Positions 16,877 to 24,449 of a stretch of DNA of 35,454 bases are shown here, piece after piece. Both the position numbers and the translations under genes were made by a program. The notes beneath the pieces are model-generated. The model searched no databases and was not told the DNA's origin. It saw only the letters and a program-made list of their open reading frames with translations. Source of the DNA: Pseudomonas sp. (lineage in GTDB: Bacteria > Pseudomonadota > Gammaproteobacteria > Pseudomonadales > Pseudomonadaceae); the NCBI RefSeq assembly GCF_030696055.1, contig NZ_JAUYNP010000287.1, positions 1 through 35,454 on the forward strand. Reading direction: 5' to 3'. Position 1 is the first letter of the stretch, and every line of letters starts with the position of its first letter.

Positions 16877-16900
16877 AAAACCCCGCCTAGGCGGGGTTTT
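16877..16900. terminator. Intrinsic terminator, bidirectional
   Basis: AAAACCCCGCC (16877-16887), loop TA, GGCGGGGTTTT (16890-16900): a perfect 11-base stem with A-tract before and T-tract after. It lies just downstream of R4 and ends the dapE-rlmA transcription unit. On the minus strand it is a back-up for fadD1 read-through. Confidence 0.9.
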
Positions 16901-16934
16901 GTGTTTAGCGGGCGCTTACTTCTTACCCAGATTC

Positions 16935-17083
16935 GTAGGGTGGGGCGCATGGCTGCAGGATTATTGGCTGGCACGCAGTCTATTGCGCCGTAACCCACCG
17001 AATGGGTTGGAACCGCTGGTGGGTTACGCGGCGCACGGGCTTCGAGGTGAAGATTCAACCTTGCTTTGCGCCGCCCACCCTAC
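16935..17083. repeat. R7: second type of nested inverted repeat
   Basis: The outer arms are GTAGGGTGGGGCGCA (16935-16949) and TGCGCCGCCCACCCTAC (17067-17083). The inner arms are GCGCCGTAACCCACC (16985-16999) and GGTGGGTTACGCGGCGC (17018-17034). It differs in sequence from R1-R6. The TAACCCACC/GGTGGGTTA words resemble dispersed intergenic repeats I recall from many proteobacterial genomes. Together with R4 and the terminator it fills most of the 395-base gap 16724-17118; no gene was seen there. Confidence 0.8.
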
Positions 17084-17103
17084 AAAAGCTGCTTGCAACA
17101 GCT
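17084..17103 (-). terminator. Possible weak terminator of fadD1
   Basis: On the minus strand AGCTGTTGCAAGCAGCT is followed by TTTTG, 16 bases after the fadD1 stop. The stem is short (5-6 pairs) and the U-tract has four bases, so this is only a candidate. Confidence 0.4.
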
Positions 17104-17118
17104 AACTGGTGCATAGCC

Positions 17119-18807
17119 TTACTTTTTGCCCATTTTCTTCAGTTCTTCATCACGCAGTTCACGGCGCAAGATCTTGCCGACGTTGGTGGCCGGCAGCATG
17201 TCGCGGAACTCCACGGCCTTGGGCACCTTGTAGCCGGTGACGTTAGCGCGCATATGCTGCATGACCTGCTCTTTGCTCAGGGCTTCGCCCGGTTTGACCA
17301 CCACGAACAGCTTGATCGCCTCACCGGACTTATCGTCCGGAACACCGATGGCCGCACACTGCAGCACGCCCGGCAGAGCGGCCAACACGTCCTCCAGCTC
17401 GTTCGGATAGACGTTGAAGCCGGACACCAGAATCATGTCCTTCTTGCGGTCGACGATGCGCATATAGCCGTCGTCCTGGATCACCGCGATATCGCCGGTT
17501 TTCAGCCAACCCTCGGCATCGAGGATTTCGTCGGTGGCGTCCTGACGCTGCCAGTAGCCCTTCATCACCTGCGGGCCCTTGACGCACAACTCCCCCACCG
17601 CGCCCAGCGGCAGTTCGTTGCCGGCATCGTCGATGACCTTGCACTGGGTCGAGGGCACCGGAATACCGATGGTGCCAATCTGGATATTCTGAATCGGGTT
17701 GACCGACGCCACCGGGCTGGTCTCGGTCATGCCGTAGCCCTCGCACACCGGGCTGCCGGTGACCTGGGTCCAGCGCTCGGCGGTCGCCTGTTGCAAGGCC
17801 ATGCCACCGGACAGGGTGACCTTGAGGGCGGAGAAGTCGAGCTTCTTGAAGTCTTCGTTGTTGCACAGGGCGACGAACAGCGTGTTGAGGCCGACGAAGC
17901 CGCTGAACTTGTACTTGGCCAGGTCCTTGATCATCCCCGGCAGGTCGCGCGGGTTGGTGATCAACACGTTGTGGTTGCCGATCAACATCATCGCCATGCA
18001 ATGAAAGGTAAAGGCATAGATGTGGTACAGCGGCAGCGGCGTGATGATCACCTCGCGACCTTCCTGCATGTCCGAGGCCATCATCGCCCGGGCCTGCAAC
18101 ATGTTGGCCACCAGATTACGGTGGGTCAGCATCGCGCCCTTGGCCACGCCGGTGGTGCCACCGGTGTATTGCAGCACGGCGACATCGCCACCGGCCGGAC
18201 TGACTTCCTTGACGGCTTGTCCGCGGCCCTTGGCCAAGGCCGTGGTGAGCTTGACCGATTGCGGCAGGTGATAGGCCGGCACCATCTTCTTCACGTGCTT
18301 GACCAGGGTATTGATCAGCAGACGCTTGAGCGGCGAGAGCATGTCGCCGACTTCGGTGATGATGACGGTCTTGATCCCGGTCTTGGGCAGTACTTGCTCG
18401 GCCAGGTGGGCCATATTGGCCAGGCTGACCAGGGCCTTGGCGCCGGAATCATTGAACTGGTGTTCCATCTCCCGCGCGGTGTACAGCGGGTTGGTGTTGA
18501 CCACGACCAGACCGGCGCGCATGGCACCGAAGACCACCACCGGGTATTGCAGCACGTTGGGCAGTTGCACCGCGATGCGGTCACCCGGCTGCAGGTCGGT
18601 ATGCTGCTGCAGGTAGGCGGCAAAAGCGCCGGACAACTCGTACAGCTCACCGTAGGTAAGGGTTTTACCCATATTGCTGAACGCTGGTTTGTCGGCGAAG
18701 CGCTGGCAGGATTCTTTCAGTACCGCCTGAATATTCGGGTACTGGTCAGGATTGATTTCGGAAGCGATCCCGGCAGGATACTTATCCTTCCAAAAGTTCT
18801 CGGTCAT
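17119..18807 (-). CDS. fadD1: Long-chain fatty acid-CoA ligase FadD1
   Basis: FadD activates imported fatty acids to acyl-CoA using ATP, the entry step of beta-oxidation, at the inner face of the cytoplasmic membrane. The ATG at 18807 (MTENFWKDKYPAGIAS) gives 562 residues, equal to the P. aeruginosa enzymes as I recall them; GAGGAG lies about nine bases upstream. The frame is open further to 18948 but that extension is not expected. Motifs: YTGGTTGVAKGAMLTH (P-loop), EGYGMTETSP, GWLKTGDIAVIQDDGY and VDRKKDMILVSGFNVYP. The C-terminus ends RRELRDEELKKMGKK. It lies downstream of fadD2 on the same strand, but a terminator and R5 lie between, so it probably has its own promoter. Confidence 0.94.
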   Translation of the reverse strand: MTENFWKDKYPAGIASEINPDQYPNIQAVLKESCQRFADKPAFSNMGKTLTYGELYELSGAFAAYLQQHTDLQPGDRIAVQLPNVLQYPVVVFGAMRAGLVVVNTNPLYTAREMEHQFNDSGAKALVSLANMAHLAEQVLPKTGIKTVIITEVGDMLSPLKRLLINTLVKHVKKMVPAYHLPQSVKLTTALAKGRGQAVKEVSPAGGDVAVLQYTGGTTGVAKGAMLTHRNLVANMLQARAMMASDMQEGREVIITPLPLYHIYAFTFHCMAMMLIGNHNVLITNPRDLPGMIKDLAKYKFSGFVGLNTLFVALCNNEDFKKLDFSALKVTLSGGMALQQATAERWTQVTGSPVCEGYGMTETSPVASVNPIQNIQIGTIGIPVPSTQCKVIDDAGNELPLGAVGELCVKGPQVMKGYWQRQDATDEILDAEGWLKTGDIAVIQDDGYMRIVDRKKDMILVSGFNVYPNELEDVLAALPGVLQCAAIGVPDDKSGEAIKLFVVVKPGEALSKEQVMQHMRANVTGYKVPKAVEFRDMLPATNVGKILRRELRDEELKKMGKK

Positions 18808-18965
18808 GGAAGCCCACTCCTCAGCAACAGCTTGATCTTCACCGCGCGCAGACGGCTGTTTATTGTATGTATGCCCGCTCCCGGCCCACTCCATGGGGCA
18901 AAAAGCCGCCCGAGAGTAGCAGCTTTGCCAGGGAGCGACCAGCACCAATAGGCGGCCACCCAGTC

Positions 18966-18994
18966 ATAAAAAATACCGAATCTTTCGATTCGGT
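18966..18994 (-). terminator. Intrinsic terminator between fadD2 and fadD1
   Basis: On the minus strand ACCGAATC, loop GAAA, GATTCGGT is followed by ATTTTTTAT: an eight-pair stem with a GNRA-type tetraloop and a U-tract. It lies after fadD2 and before fadD1. The fadD1 leader (18808-18960) contains TACAAT near 18853, a possible -10 box without a clear -35. Confidence 0.85.
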
Positions 18995-19050
18995 CATCTT
19001 CTAATCTGCTCGGTAAAACCGCCTAGCGGGCCAGGCCGCAGGGGGCTTTA

Positions 19051-19192
19051 AGAACCTGCTTACGAGCTAGCGAGCTAGAGCCAGACAAGGCAAAAACAGC
19101 CGAGGAAGCGCAGTTTACGAGCTGTAAATGAGCATTCCGAGGCTGTTTTTAACGCCGGATGGCCGACGCGCAGCAGATCGTAAACAGGTTCT
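19051..19192 (-). repeat. R5: nested inverted-repeat element at the 3' end of fadD2
   Basis: In minus-strand sense the outer arms are AGAACCTGTTTACGA (19192-19178), beginning inside the fadD2 TAG stop, and TCGTAAGCAGGTTCT (19065-19051); 14 of 15 bases pair. The inner arms AAAAACAGCC and GGCTGTTTTT (19150-19141 and 19101-19092) are perfect. The apex is GGAATGCTCATTTAC, a short loop, then GTAAACTGCGCTTCC. This is the family core in the same direction as fadD2, hence opposite to R1-R4 in the window. With the terminator at 18966-18994 it accounts for most of the 383-base gap 18808-19190. Confidence 0.85.
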
Positions 19193-20879
19193 AGGCGATA
19201 TCGCGCAGCTCGCGACGAAGGATCTTGCCGACCGGGGTCATCGGCAAGGAATCGCGGAAGACTATGTGCTTGGGCACCTTGTAACCGGTGAAGTTTTCCC
19301 GGCAGTAGGCCTTTAGCGCTTCGGCGTTCAGAGCACTGTCGCGGGCGACCACAAACAGCTTGACCGCCTCGCCGGATTTCTCGTCCGGCACGCCGATGGC
19401 CGCGCAGCTGGCCACTTGCGGATGGGCCATGACCACGTCTTCGATCTCGTTGGGGTACACGTTGAAGCCCGAGACTATGATCATGTCCTTCTTGCGATCG
19501 ACTATGCGCACGAAGCCGTCCGGGTCGATCACCGCCACGTCGCCGGTCTTGAACCAACCCTCGGCATCCAGCACCTCGGCGGTCGCCTCGGGGCGCTGCC
19601 AGTAGCCCTTCATCACCTGCGGACCCTTGATGCACAGCTCGCCGCGCTCGCCCAGGGGCTGCTCGATGCCCTCGTCGTCGATCACCTTGAATAAGGTACC
19701 CGGCGCCGGCATGCCGACCGTGCCCAGACGTGCTTTATTGCCATAGGGGTTGGTGCTCGCCACCGGCGAGGTTTCGGTCAGGCCATAGCCTTCCACCACG
19801 GCGCACCCGGTCATGGCCTGCCAGCGCTCGGCGGTGGCCCTGACCAGGGCGGTGCCGCCGGAGTTGGTGACCTTGAGCTTGGAGAAATCCAGATTCTTGA
19901 AGTCCGGGTTATCCATCAGCGCGACGAACAAGGTGTTGAGGCCCAGCAGCGCGGAGAACTGCCACTTGCCCAGCTCCTTGACGAAAGCGGGGATATCGCG
20001 CGGGTTGGTGATCAAGATGTTGTGATTACCATTGACCATCATGCACATGCAGTTCGCGGTGAAGGCATAGATATGGTAGAGCGGCAGCGGCGCGATCATG
20101 ATTTCCTGGCCCTGCTTCATCAGCGGGGTGCCGTCGTCGCCGAGCTGCGACAGGCAGGCGTCGATCTGCAACATATTGGCCACCAGATTGCCGTGGGTCA
20201 GCATCGCCCCCTTGGCCACTCCGGTGGTGCCGCCGGTGTACTGCAACACGGCGACATCGTCCTGAGCGACCTTGACCGGCTTGAGGCCATGGCCCTGCCC
20301 GCGCTTGAGCACGCTCTTGAACGAGACCGCCTGGGGCAGGTGGTAATCCGGCACCATCTTCTTGACCTTCTTCACCACGGTGTTGACCAGCCAGCCTTTC
20401 AGGCTCGGCAACAGGTCACCCATCTTGGCTTCGATCAGGTAGTCGATATCGCTATCGGGCAGCACGTCCTGCACCAGCTTGCCGAACATATTCAGGTAGA
20501 CCAGGGCGCGCACCCCGGCATCCTTGAACTGATGGCGCATCTCGCGGGCGGTGTACAGCGGGTTGGTGTTGACCACTATCAGGCCGGCGCGCATGGCGCC
20601 GAATACGGCGATCGGGTATTGCAGGACGTTGGGCATCTGCACCGCGATACGTTCGCCGGGCTGCAGGTCGGTGTGCTTCTGCAGGTAGCCGGCAAAGGCA
20701 GCGGAAAGCCGGTCCAGCTCGGCATAGGTCAGGGTCACGCCCATATTGCTGAAGGCTGGACGGTCGGCGAATTTCTTGCACGAACGCTCGAATACTTCGA
20801 TGACCGACTTGTAGGCCCCCAGGTCGATATCGTTGGGGACGCCGGCCGGGCGTTTGTCGCTCCAGAAATCAGGCTGCAT
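19191..20879 (-). CDS. fadD2: Long-chain fatty acid-CoA ligase FadD2
   Basis: This is the second acyl-CoA ligase of the pair, 562 residues, with the same activity as FadD1 but probably different chain-length or growth-condition preference, as described for the P. aeruginosa pair. Motifs: YTGGTTGVAKGAMLTHGN, EGYGLTETSPVAS, GWFKTGDVAVIDPDGF and VDRKKDMIIVSGFNVYP. The N-terminus MQPDFWSDKRPAGVPNDIDL is that expected of FadD2. It is divergent from the solute-binding gene at 21020. The TAG stop lies at the R5 arm, and an intrinsic terminator follows. The two ligases are clear paralogues, aligned over the whole length. Confidence 0.94.
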   Translation of the reverse strand: MQPDFWSDKRPAGVPNDIDLGAYKSVIEVFERSCKKFADRPAFSNMGVTLTYAELDRLSAAFAGYLQKHTDLQPGERIAVQMPNVLQYPIAVFGAMRAGLIVVNTNPLYTAREMRHQFKDAGVRALVYLNMFGKLVQDVLPDSDIDYLIEAKMGDLLPSLKGWLVNTVVKKVKKMVPDYHLPQAVSFKSVLKRGQGHGLKPVKVAQDDVAVLQYTGGTTGVAKGAMLTHGNLVANMLQIDACLSQLGDDGTPLMKQGQEIMIAPLPLYHIYAFTANCMCMMVNGNHNILITNPRDIPAFVKELGKWQFSALLGLNTLFVALMDNPDFKNLDFSKLKVTNSGGTALVRATAERWQAMTGCAVVEGYGLTETSPVASTNPYGNKARLGTVGMPAPGTLFKVIDDEGIEQPLGERGELCIKGPQVMKGYWQRPEATAEVLDAEGWFKTGDVAVIDPDGFVRIVDRKKDMIIVSGFNVYPNEIEDVVMAHPQVASCAAIGVPDEKSGEAVKLFVVARDSALNAEALKAYCRENFTGYKVPKHIVFRDSLPMTPVGKILRRELRDIA

Positions 20880-21019
20880 TATTTTTGTCCTCTTGCCCTG
20901 AAATGATCCTGTCCGCGCTGCGGAGAAGCCTGGAAAGTAACAGCTAACGCTGGGCGCGCAAATAGTTCAGCGGCGTCATTGACGGGCTGAATCTTGCCGC
21001 TCACCCTGGCACTATCCTG

Positions 21020-21793
21020 GTGAGCCGCCCAGCGCCACTCAGCACAGGCAAAACACCCGTCGCCATGCCCATTATTCTGTTCACTGCAGTCTTCCTGCTT
21101 CTGTTCAACAGCCCGAGCCAGGCTGAGCCGGCACTGCGCATGGCCACCCTGGAATACCCACCGTACAGCTCCGCCCACCTGCGCAACGGCGGCAGCATTG
21201 TCGAGCTGACCCGTCGCGCCTTTGCCGTGCAAGGCCATGAGGTGCAGATCGACTTCCTGCCCTGGGCGCGGGTCAGGGCCGATCTGCACACTGGCAACTA
21301 CCAGGGCGCGCTGGCGCTGTGGCCCAAGGAAGTCAGGGAAGAACGCCTGATCGCCTCACGCCCACTGTTCTACAGCGAGCTGGGACTGTTTGTGCGCCGC
21401 GGCGATCTGCTGCGCTTCAGCACCCTGAGCCAACTGGCTGGCGAGAAGCTCGGCATAGTGCGCGGCTATGGCTACCCGCAGCATATTCTCGACGCCGGGC
21501 TGGTCCTCGAAGAAGCGGTGGACGACATCAGCAATCTGCGCAAACTGCAGGCCGGGCGCTTCAATCTGGTCTTGCTCGAACACCGGGTCGGCGAGCACCT
21601 GATAGCCAACGACCCGCAGCTGCGTGGCCAGCTGGCCTGGCAAGGCGCAGTGCTGGAACGGATACCGCTGCTGGTCGGCTTTGTCCCCCGGAAGACCGGG
21701 CAACCCGACTGGGCGAGGATTTACGAGCAGGGCCTGCGCCAGCTGCATGCCAGCGGCGAGTACACGCGCATCCTGCGCCGGCACAACTACTAG
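21020..21793 (+). CDS. Orphan periplasmic solute-binding protein, family 3-like
   Basis: This exported protein of about 257 residues has a family 3 solute-binding fold. The signal peptide is the stretch MPIILFTAVFLLLFNSPSQA, with a mature start near EPALRMATLEYPPYSS. The chosen GTG at 21020 adds a short positively charged leader (SRPAPLSTGK); ATG at 21065 is a real alternative since neither has a strong ribosome site. Inside, IDFLPWARVRADLHTGNY and GALALWPKEVREERL match the pattern of the other orphan binding protein at 7800-8606. There is no permease or ATPase next to it. The stop TAG is the first codon of the R6 left arm. The ligand is unknown. Confidence 0.8.
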   Translation: MSRPAPLSTGKTPVAMPIILFTAVFLLLFNSPSQAEPALRMATLEYPPYSSAHLRNGGSIVELTRRAFAVQGHEVQIDFLPWARVRADLHTGNYQGALALWPKEVREERLIASRPLFYSELGLFVRRGDLLRFSTLSQLAGEKLGIVRGYGYPQHILDAGLVLEEAVDDISNLRKLQAGRFNLVLLEHRVGEHLIANDPQLRGQLAWQGAVLERIPLLVGFVPRKTGQPDWARIYEQGLRQLHASGEYTRILRRHNY

Positions 21794-22058
21794 GGTCTGT
21801 TGCCGTTTCGCGGCGAGCCGCGTTGCTGCGCCAAATGGCGCCAGGCAAGGCGCAGGGCGCCGGTAATGGTCGCTCCCTTGCCAAGCCCTGCAACGCCGCC
21901 TGGCGTCATTTGCCACGCAACCCGAAGGGACGGGCCTGTTTTTGCGCGGTGCGGCGTTTCTCGTCGCTCATTTGGAACAACCAAACTACGCTCCTCGTGC
22001 CTTGCACCGCGCAAAAACAGGCTCCGGCGCGGCCGCATCGAAACGGCAACAGACCCTA
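21791..22058 (+). repeat. R6: largest nested inverted-repeat element, with two long hairpins
   Basis: The outer arms TAGGGTCTGTTGCCGTTTCG (21791-21810) and CGAAACGGCAACAGACCCTA (22039-22058) are perfect 20-base inverted repeats, and the first three bases are the stop codon of the upstream gene. Hairpin A pairs about 21830-21868 with 21883-21919 imperfectly (shared words CAAATGGCGCCAGGC and GCCTGGCGTCATTTG). Hairpin B has perfect 18-base arms CCTGTTTTTGCGCGGTGC (21935-21952) and GCACCGCGCAAAAACAGG (22004-22021) around the core GTCGCTCATTTGG...CCAAACTACGCTCCTCG. It fills most of the 339-base gap 21794-22132; the remaining bases to 22132 show nothing clear. Confidence 0.85.
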
Positions 22059-22132
22059 ACCGCGCGCAGACTTTGCGCGAAGCGGCGCGGCGTGCACAAT
22101 GCGCAACTCTTGCAGGCTTAAGGGATTCCGCC

Positions 22133-23095
22133 ATGCTCCACGAAGCGTTTTGGCTTGATTGCACCGATGCAGCGCCTATTTATGTCAATCGCTGGTATGC
22201 CGAGCATCCGCCCAAGGCGGTGCTGATGGTGTCCCACGGCATGGCCGAACACAGCGGCCGCTACGCGCGCTTCGCCGAGGCGCTGGTGGCTGCAGGTTTC
22301 GAGCTATACGCCCATGACCAGCGCGGCCATGGCAAAACCGCCGAGCGTGGCCTGCTCGGCCTGTATGCCAAGCACGACGGCTGGAGCCTGGTGGTAAACG
22401 ACCTGGCCAGGCTCAATCACCATATTCGCCAGCAACACCCGCATGCACCGATCTTCCTGCTCGGCCACAGCATGGGCAGCTATATCGGCCAGGCCTATCT
22501 GATGCAGCACAGCTGCAGCCTGCAGGGCGCGATTCTCTCCGGTTCCAACTATCAGCCCATGGCGCTCTACCGAGCAGGCCTACTACTCGCCCGTTTCGAG
22601 CGTTGGCGCCAAGGGCCGAACGGGCGCAGCGCCCTGCTCGATTTTGCCTCCTTCGGCTCGTTCAACAAGGCCTTCAAGCCCAACCGCACCGCCTTCGACT
22701 GGCTCAGCCGCGATCCGGCGGAAGTCGACAAGTACGTGGGCGACCCGCTCTGCGGGTTCCGCTGCGTCAATCAGCTGTGGGTCGACCTGTTCGAGGGTTT
22801 TCTGCAGATCACCCCGCTCGACAACCTGGCGCAGATCGACAGCAGCCTGCCGCTGCTGGTGATAGGCGGCAGCCGTGACCCGGTCAGCGACGGCAAGCGT
22901 CAGCTAGACCTGGCCAACGCTCTGCGCGCCGCCGGCAACCAGCAGGTACAACTCAAGCTTTATCCAGATGCCCGGCATGAATTGCTCAATGAAAGCAACC
23001 GTGACGAGGTGACCGCCTACATCATCGACTGGTTGCAGCAGGCCCTCGGCCACGCGCGCCAGCTCCAGCCAAAGAACCCAGAGAGCCCTTTATGA
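22133..23095 (+). CDS. Monoacylglycerol-lipase-like alpha/beta hydrolase (serine aminopeptidase S33 type)
   Basis: This soluble hydrolase of 320 residues belongs to the lysophospholipase/monoacylglycerol lipase group. The ATG at 22133 is chosen over the far upstream open frame because AGGGA precedes it and the frame before it lies in R6. Motifs: VLMVSHGMAEHSGRY (oxyanion region), DQRGHGKT, the nucleophile elbow LLGHSMGSY with Ser113, the acid Asp in IGGSRDPVSDG, and the His in YPDARHELLNE. It overlaps the MaoC gene by four bases (ATGA at 23092-23095), so they are coupled. Nearness to fadD1-fadD2 suggests release of fatty acids that feed the ligases; that link is inference. Confidence 0.88.
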   Translation: MLHEAFWLDCTDAAPIYVNRWYAEHPPKAVLMVSHGMAEHSGRYARFAEALVAAGFELYAHDQRGHGKTAERGLLGLYAKHDGWSLVVNDLARLNHHIRQQHPHAPIFLLGHSMGSYIGQAYLMQHSCSLQGAILSGSNYQPMALYRAGLLLARFERWRQGPNGRSALLDFASFGSFNKAFKPNRTAFDWLSRDPAEVDKYVGDPLCGFRCVNQLWVDLFEGFLQITPLDNLAQIDSSLPLLVIGGSRDPVSDGKRQLDLANALRAAGNQQVQLKLYPDARHELLNESNRDEVTAYIIDWLQQALGHARQLQPKNPESPL

Positions 23096-23562
23096 GCCAA
23101 AGCAGCAATACCCCCTACGACGCCCTCGAAGTCGGCCAGACCGCCAGCTACAGCAAGACCGTTAACGAGCGCGATATCCAGCTGTTTGCCGAAGTTTCCG
23201 GCGACCATAACCCGGTGCACCTGGATGCCGACTACGCCGCCACCACCATGTTCAAGGAGCGCATCGCCCACGGCATGTTCAGCGGCGCGTTGATCAGTGC
23301 GGCGGTGGCCTGCGAATTGCCCGGCCCGGGCACCATCTACCTCGGCCAGAGCATGCGTTTCACCCTGCCGGTGAAACTCGGCGACACCCTCACCGTGCGC
23401 CTGGAAATCCTGGAAAAGCTGCCGAAATTCCGCGTACGTGTGGCCACCCGGGTGTTCAACCAGAACGACGAACTGGTGGTCGACGGCGAAGCGGAAATCC
23501 TCGCCCCGCGCAAGCAGCAGACCGTGGAACTGACCCAGCTGCCGCCTATCCGTATCGGCTAA
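23092..23562 (+). CDS. MaoC-family (R)-enoyl-CoA hydratase-like protein
   Basis: This 156-residue hot-dog fold protein resembles R-specific enoyl-CoA hydratases (PhaJ/MaoC), which link beta-oxidation intermediates to (R)-3-hydroxyacyl-CoA. The catalytic motif is visible as AEVSGDHNPVHLDADYA (Asp and His of the hydratase 2 motif), followed by RIAHGMFSGALISA. It starts at ATG 23092 inside the hydrolase stop. Together with the lipase-like gene and the nearby fadD pair, it indicates a fatty-acid or acyl-CoA handling cluster. Substrate chain length cannot be read from sequence. Confidence 0.9.
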   Translation: MSQSSNTPYDALEVGQTASYSKTVNERDIQLFAEVSGDHNPVHLDADYAATTMFKERIAHGMFSGALISAAVACELPGPGTIYLGQSMRFTLPVKLGDTLTVRLEILEKLPKFRVRVATRVFNQNDELVVDGEAEILAPRKQQTVELTQLPPIRIG

Positions 23563-23681
23563 GGCGTCTACTCTGAGTCGAGCCGCAACAGGCCCGCTCA
23601 GCGCGATTTCGAGTGTGGCGGGCTGGACCCGCCCCGCTTCACCCTATCTACACACCCGCCGCAGCTTTACTGGAGAATTCC

Positions 23682-24188
23682 ATGTCCCTGTCCATGTACC
23701 AAGCATCCATCCCGGTGTTTATCCGCCAGCTCAACAACCTCTCGAACATCCTCGGCATCGCCGCCGCCCACGCCGAAGAGAAGAAGATCGAGCAAAGCGT
23801 GTTTCTCAATGCCCGCCTGGCGCCCGATATGTTCGCCCTGAGCCGCCAGGTGCAGATCGCCTGCGATAGCGCCAAGGGTGGCGCCGCACTGCTGGCCGAG
23901 ATCGAAGCGCCCAGCCACGCCGACGACGAAAGCAGTTTCGCCGAACTACAGGCGCGCATCGCCAAGACCCTGACCTTCCTGCAAGGCATCAGCGCCGCGC
24001 AGATCGACGGCAGCGAGGAGCGTACCCTGAGCCTCAAGCGCCGCGACAAGGAAACCCATTTCCAGGGCCAGGCCTTCCTGCTCGATCACGTACTGCCGAA
24101 CTTCTATTTCCACCTCACCACCGCCTACGCCATCCTGCGCCATAACGGCGTGGCCATCGGCAAGCGCGATTTCCTCGGCACCCGTTAA
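23682..24188 (+). CDS. DUF1993 family protein
   Basis: This protein has 168 residues with no signal or membrane segment. I recognise it as the DUF1993 family by SMYQASIPVFIRQLNNLSNIL at the start and by the C-terminal NFYFHLTTAYAILRHNGV..GKRDFLG motif. The family resembles four-helix DinB-like proteins; function is unknown. The ATG at 23682 has TGGAGAA upstream. It is the last gene of the block after the MaoC gene, 119 bases downstream. A GGCGGG/CCCGCC hairpin (23617-23633) lies in that gap, without a T-tract, so it may not stop transcription. Confidence 0.85.
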   Translation: MSLSMYQASIPVFIRQLNNLSNILGIAAAHAEEKKIEQSVFLNARLAPDMFALSRQVQIACDSAKGGAALLAEIEAPSHADDESSFAELQARIAKTLTFLQGISAAQIDGSEERTLSLKRRDKETHFQGQAFLLDHVLPNFYFHLTTAYAILRHNGVAIGKRDFLGTR

Positions 24189-24239
24189 GTACCCGAGGTT
24201 GCGCTAAGAACCTGGTTTGACCCCAGCGATGGACGCGAC

Positions 24240-24273
24240 CGAGCAGGCTAAGGGGCTCCCCTCAGCCTGCTCG
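24240..24273. other. Strong hairpin without T-tract upstream of the autotransporter gene
   Basis: CGAGCAGGCTAAGGGG (24240-24255) pairs with CCCCTCAGCCTGCTCG (24258-24273), 15 of 16 bases, with a two-base loop. The sequence after it is CCCTATAAAC, so it lacks the U-tract of an intrinsic terminator. It follows the DUF1993 gene by about 50 bases and precedes the autotransporter by 176. Confidence 0.6.
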
Positions 24274-24449
24274 CCCTATAAACAAGCCCGCGACTGTTAC
24301 CCCGCGCCGCTACCTTGCCTGACAACTTAACAGTTGCATGATGCCCATTAGCCATTAAGATGCGTTCGGCAAGGAAGCCTGGCGACCATCTTCGCGGTCG
24401 TCTGAAAGCGCCTTATACCCCCCTCAAAGGCCGACTAAAGGAATAGACC

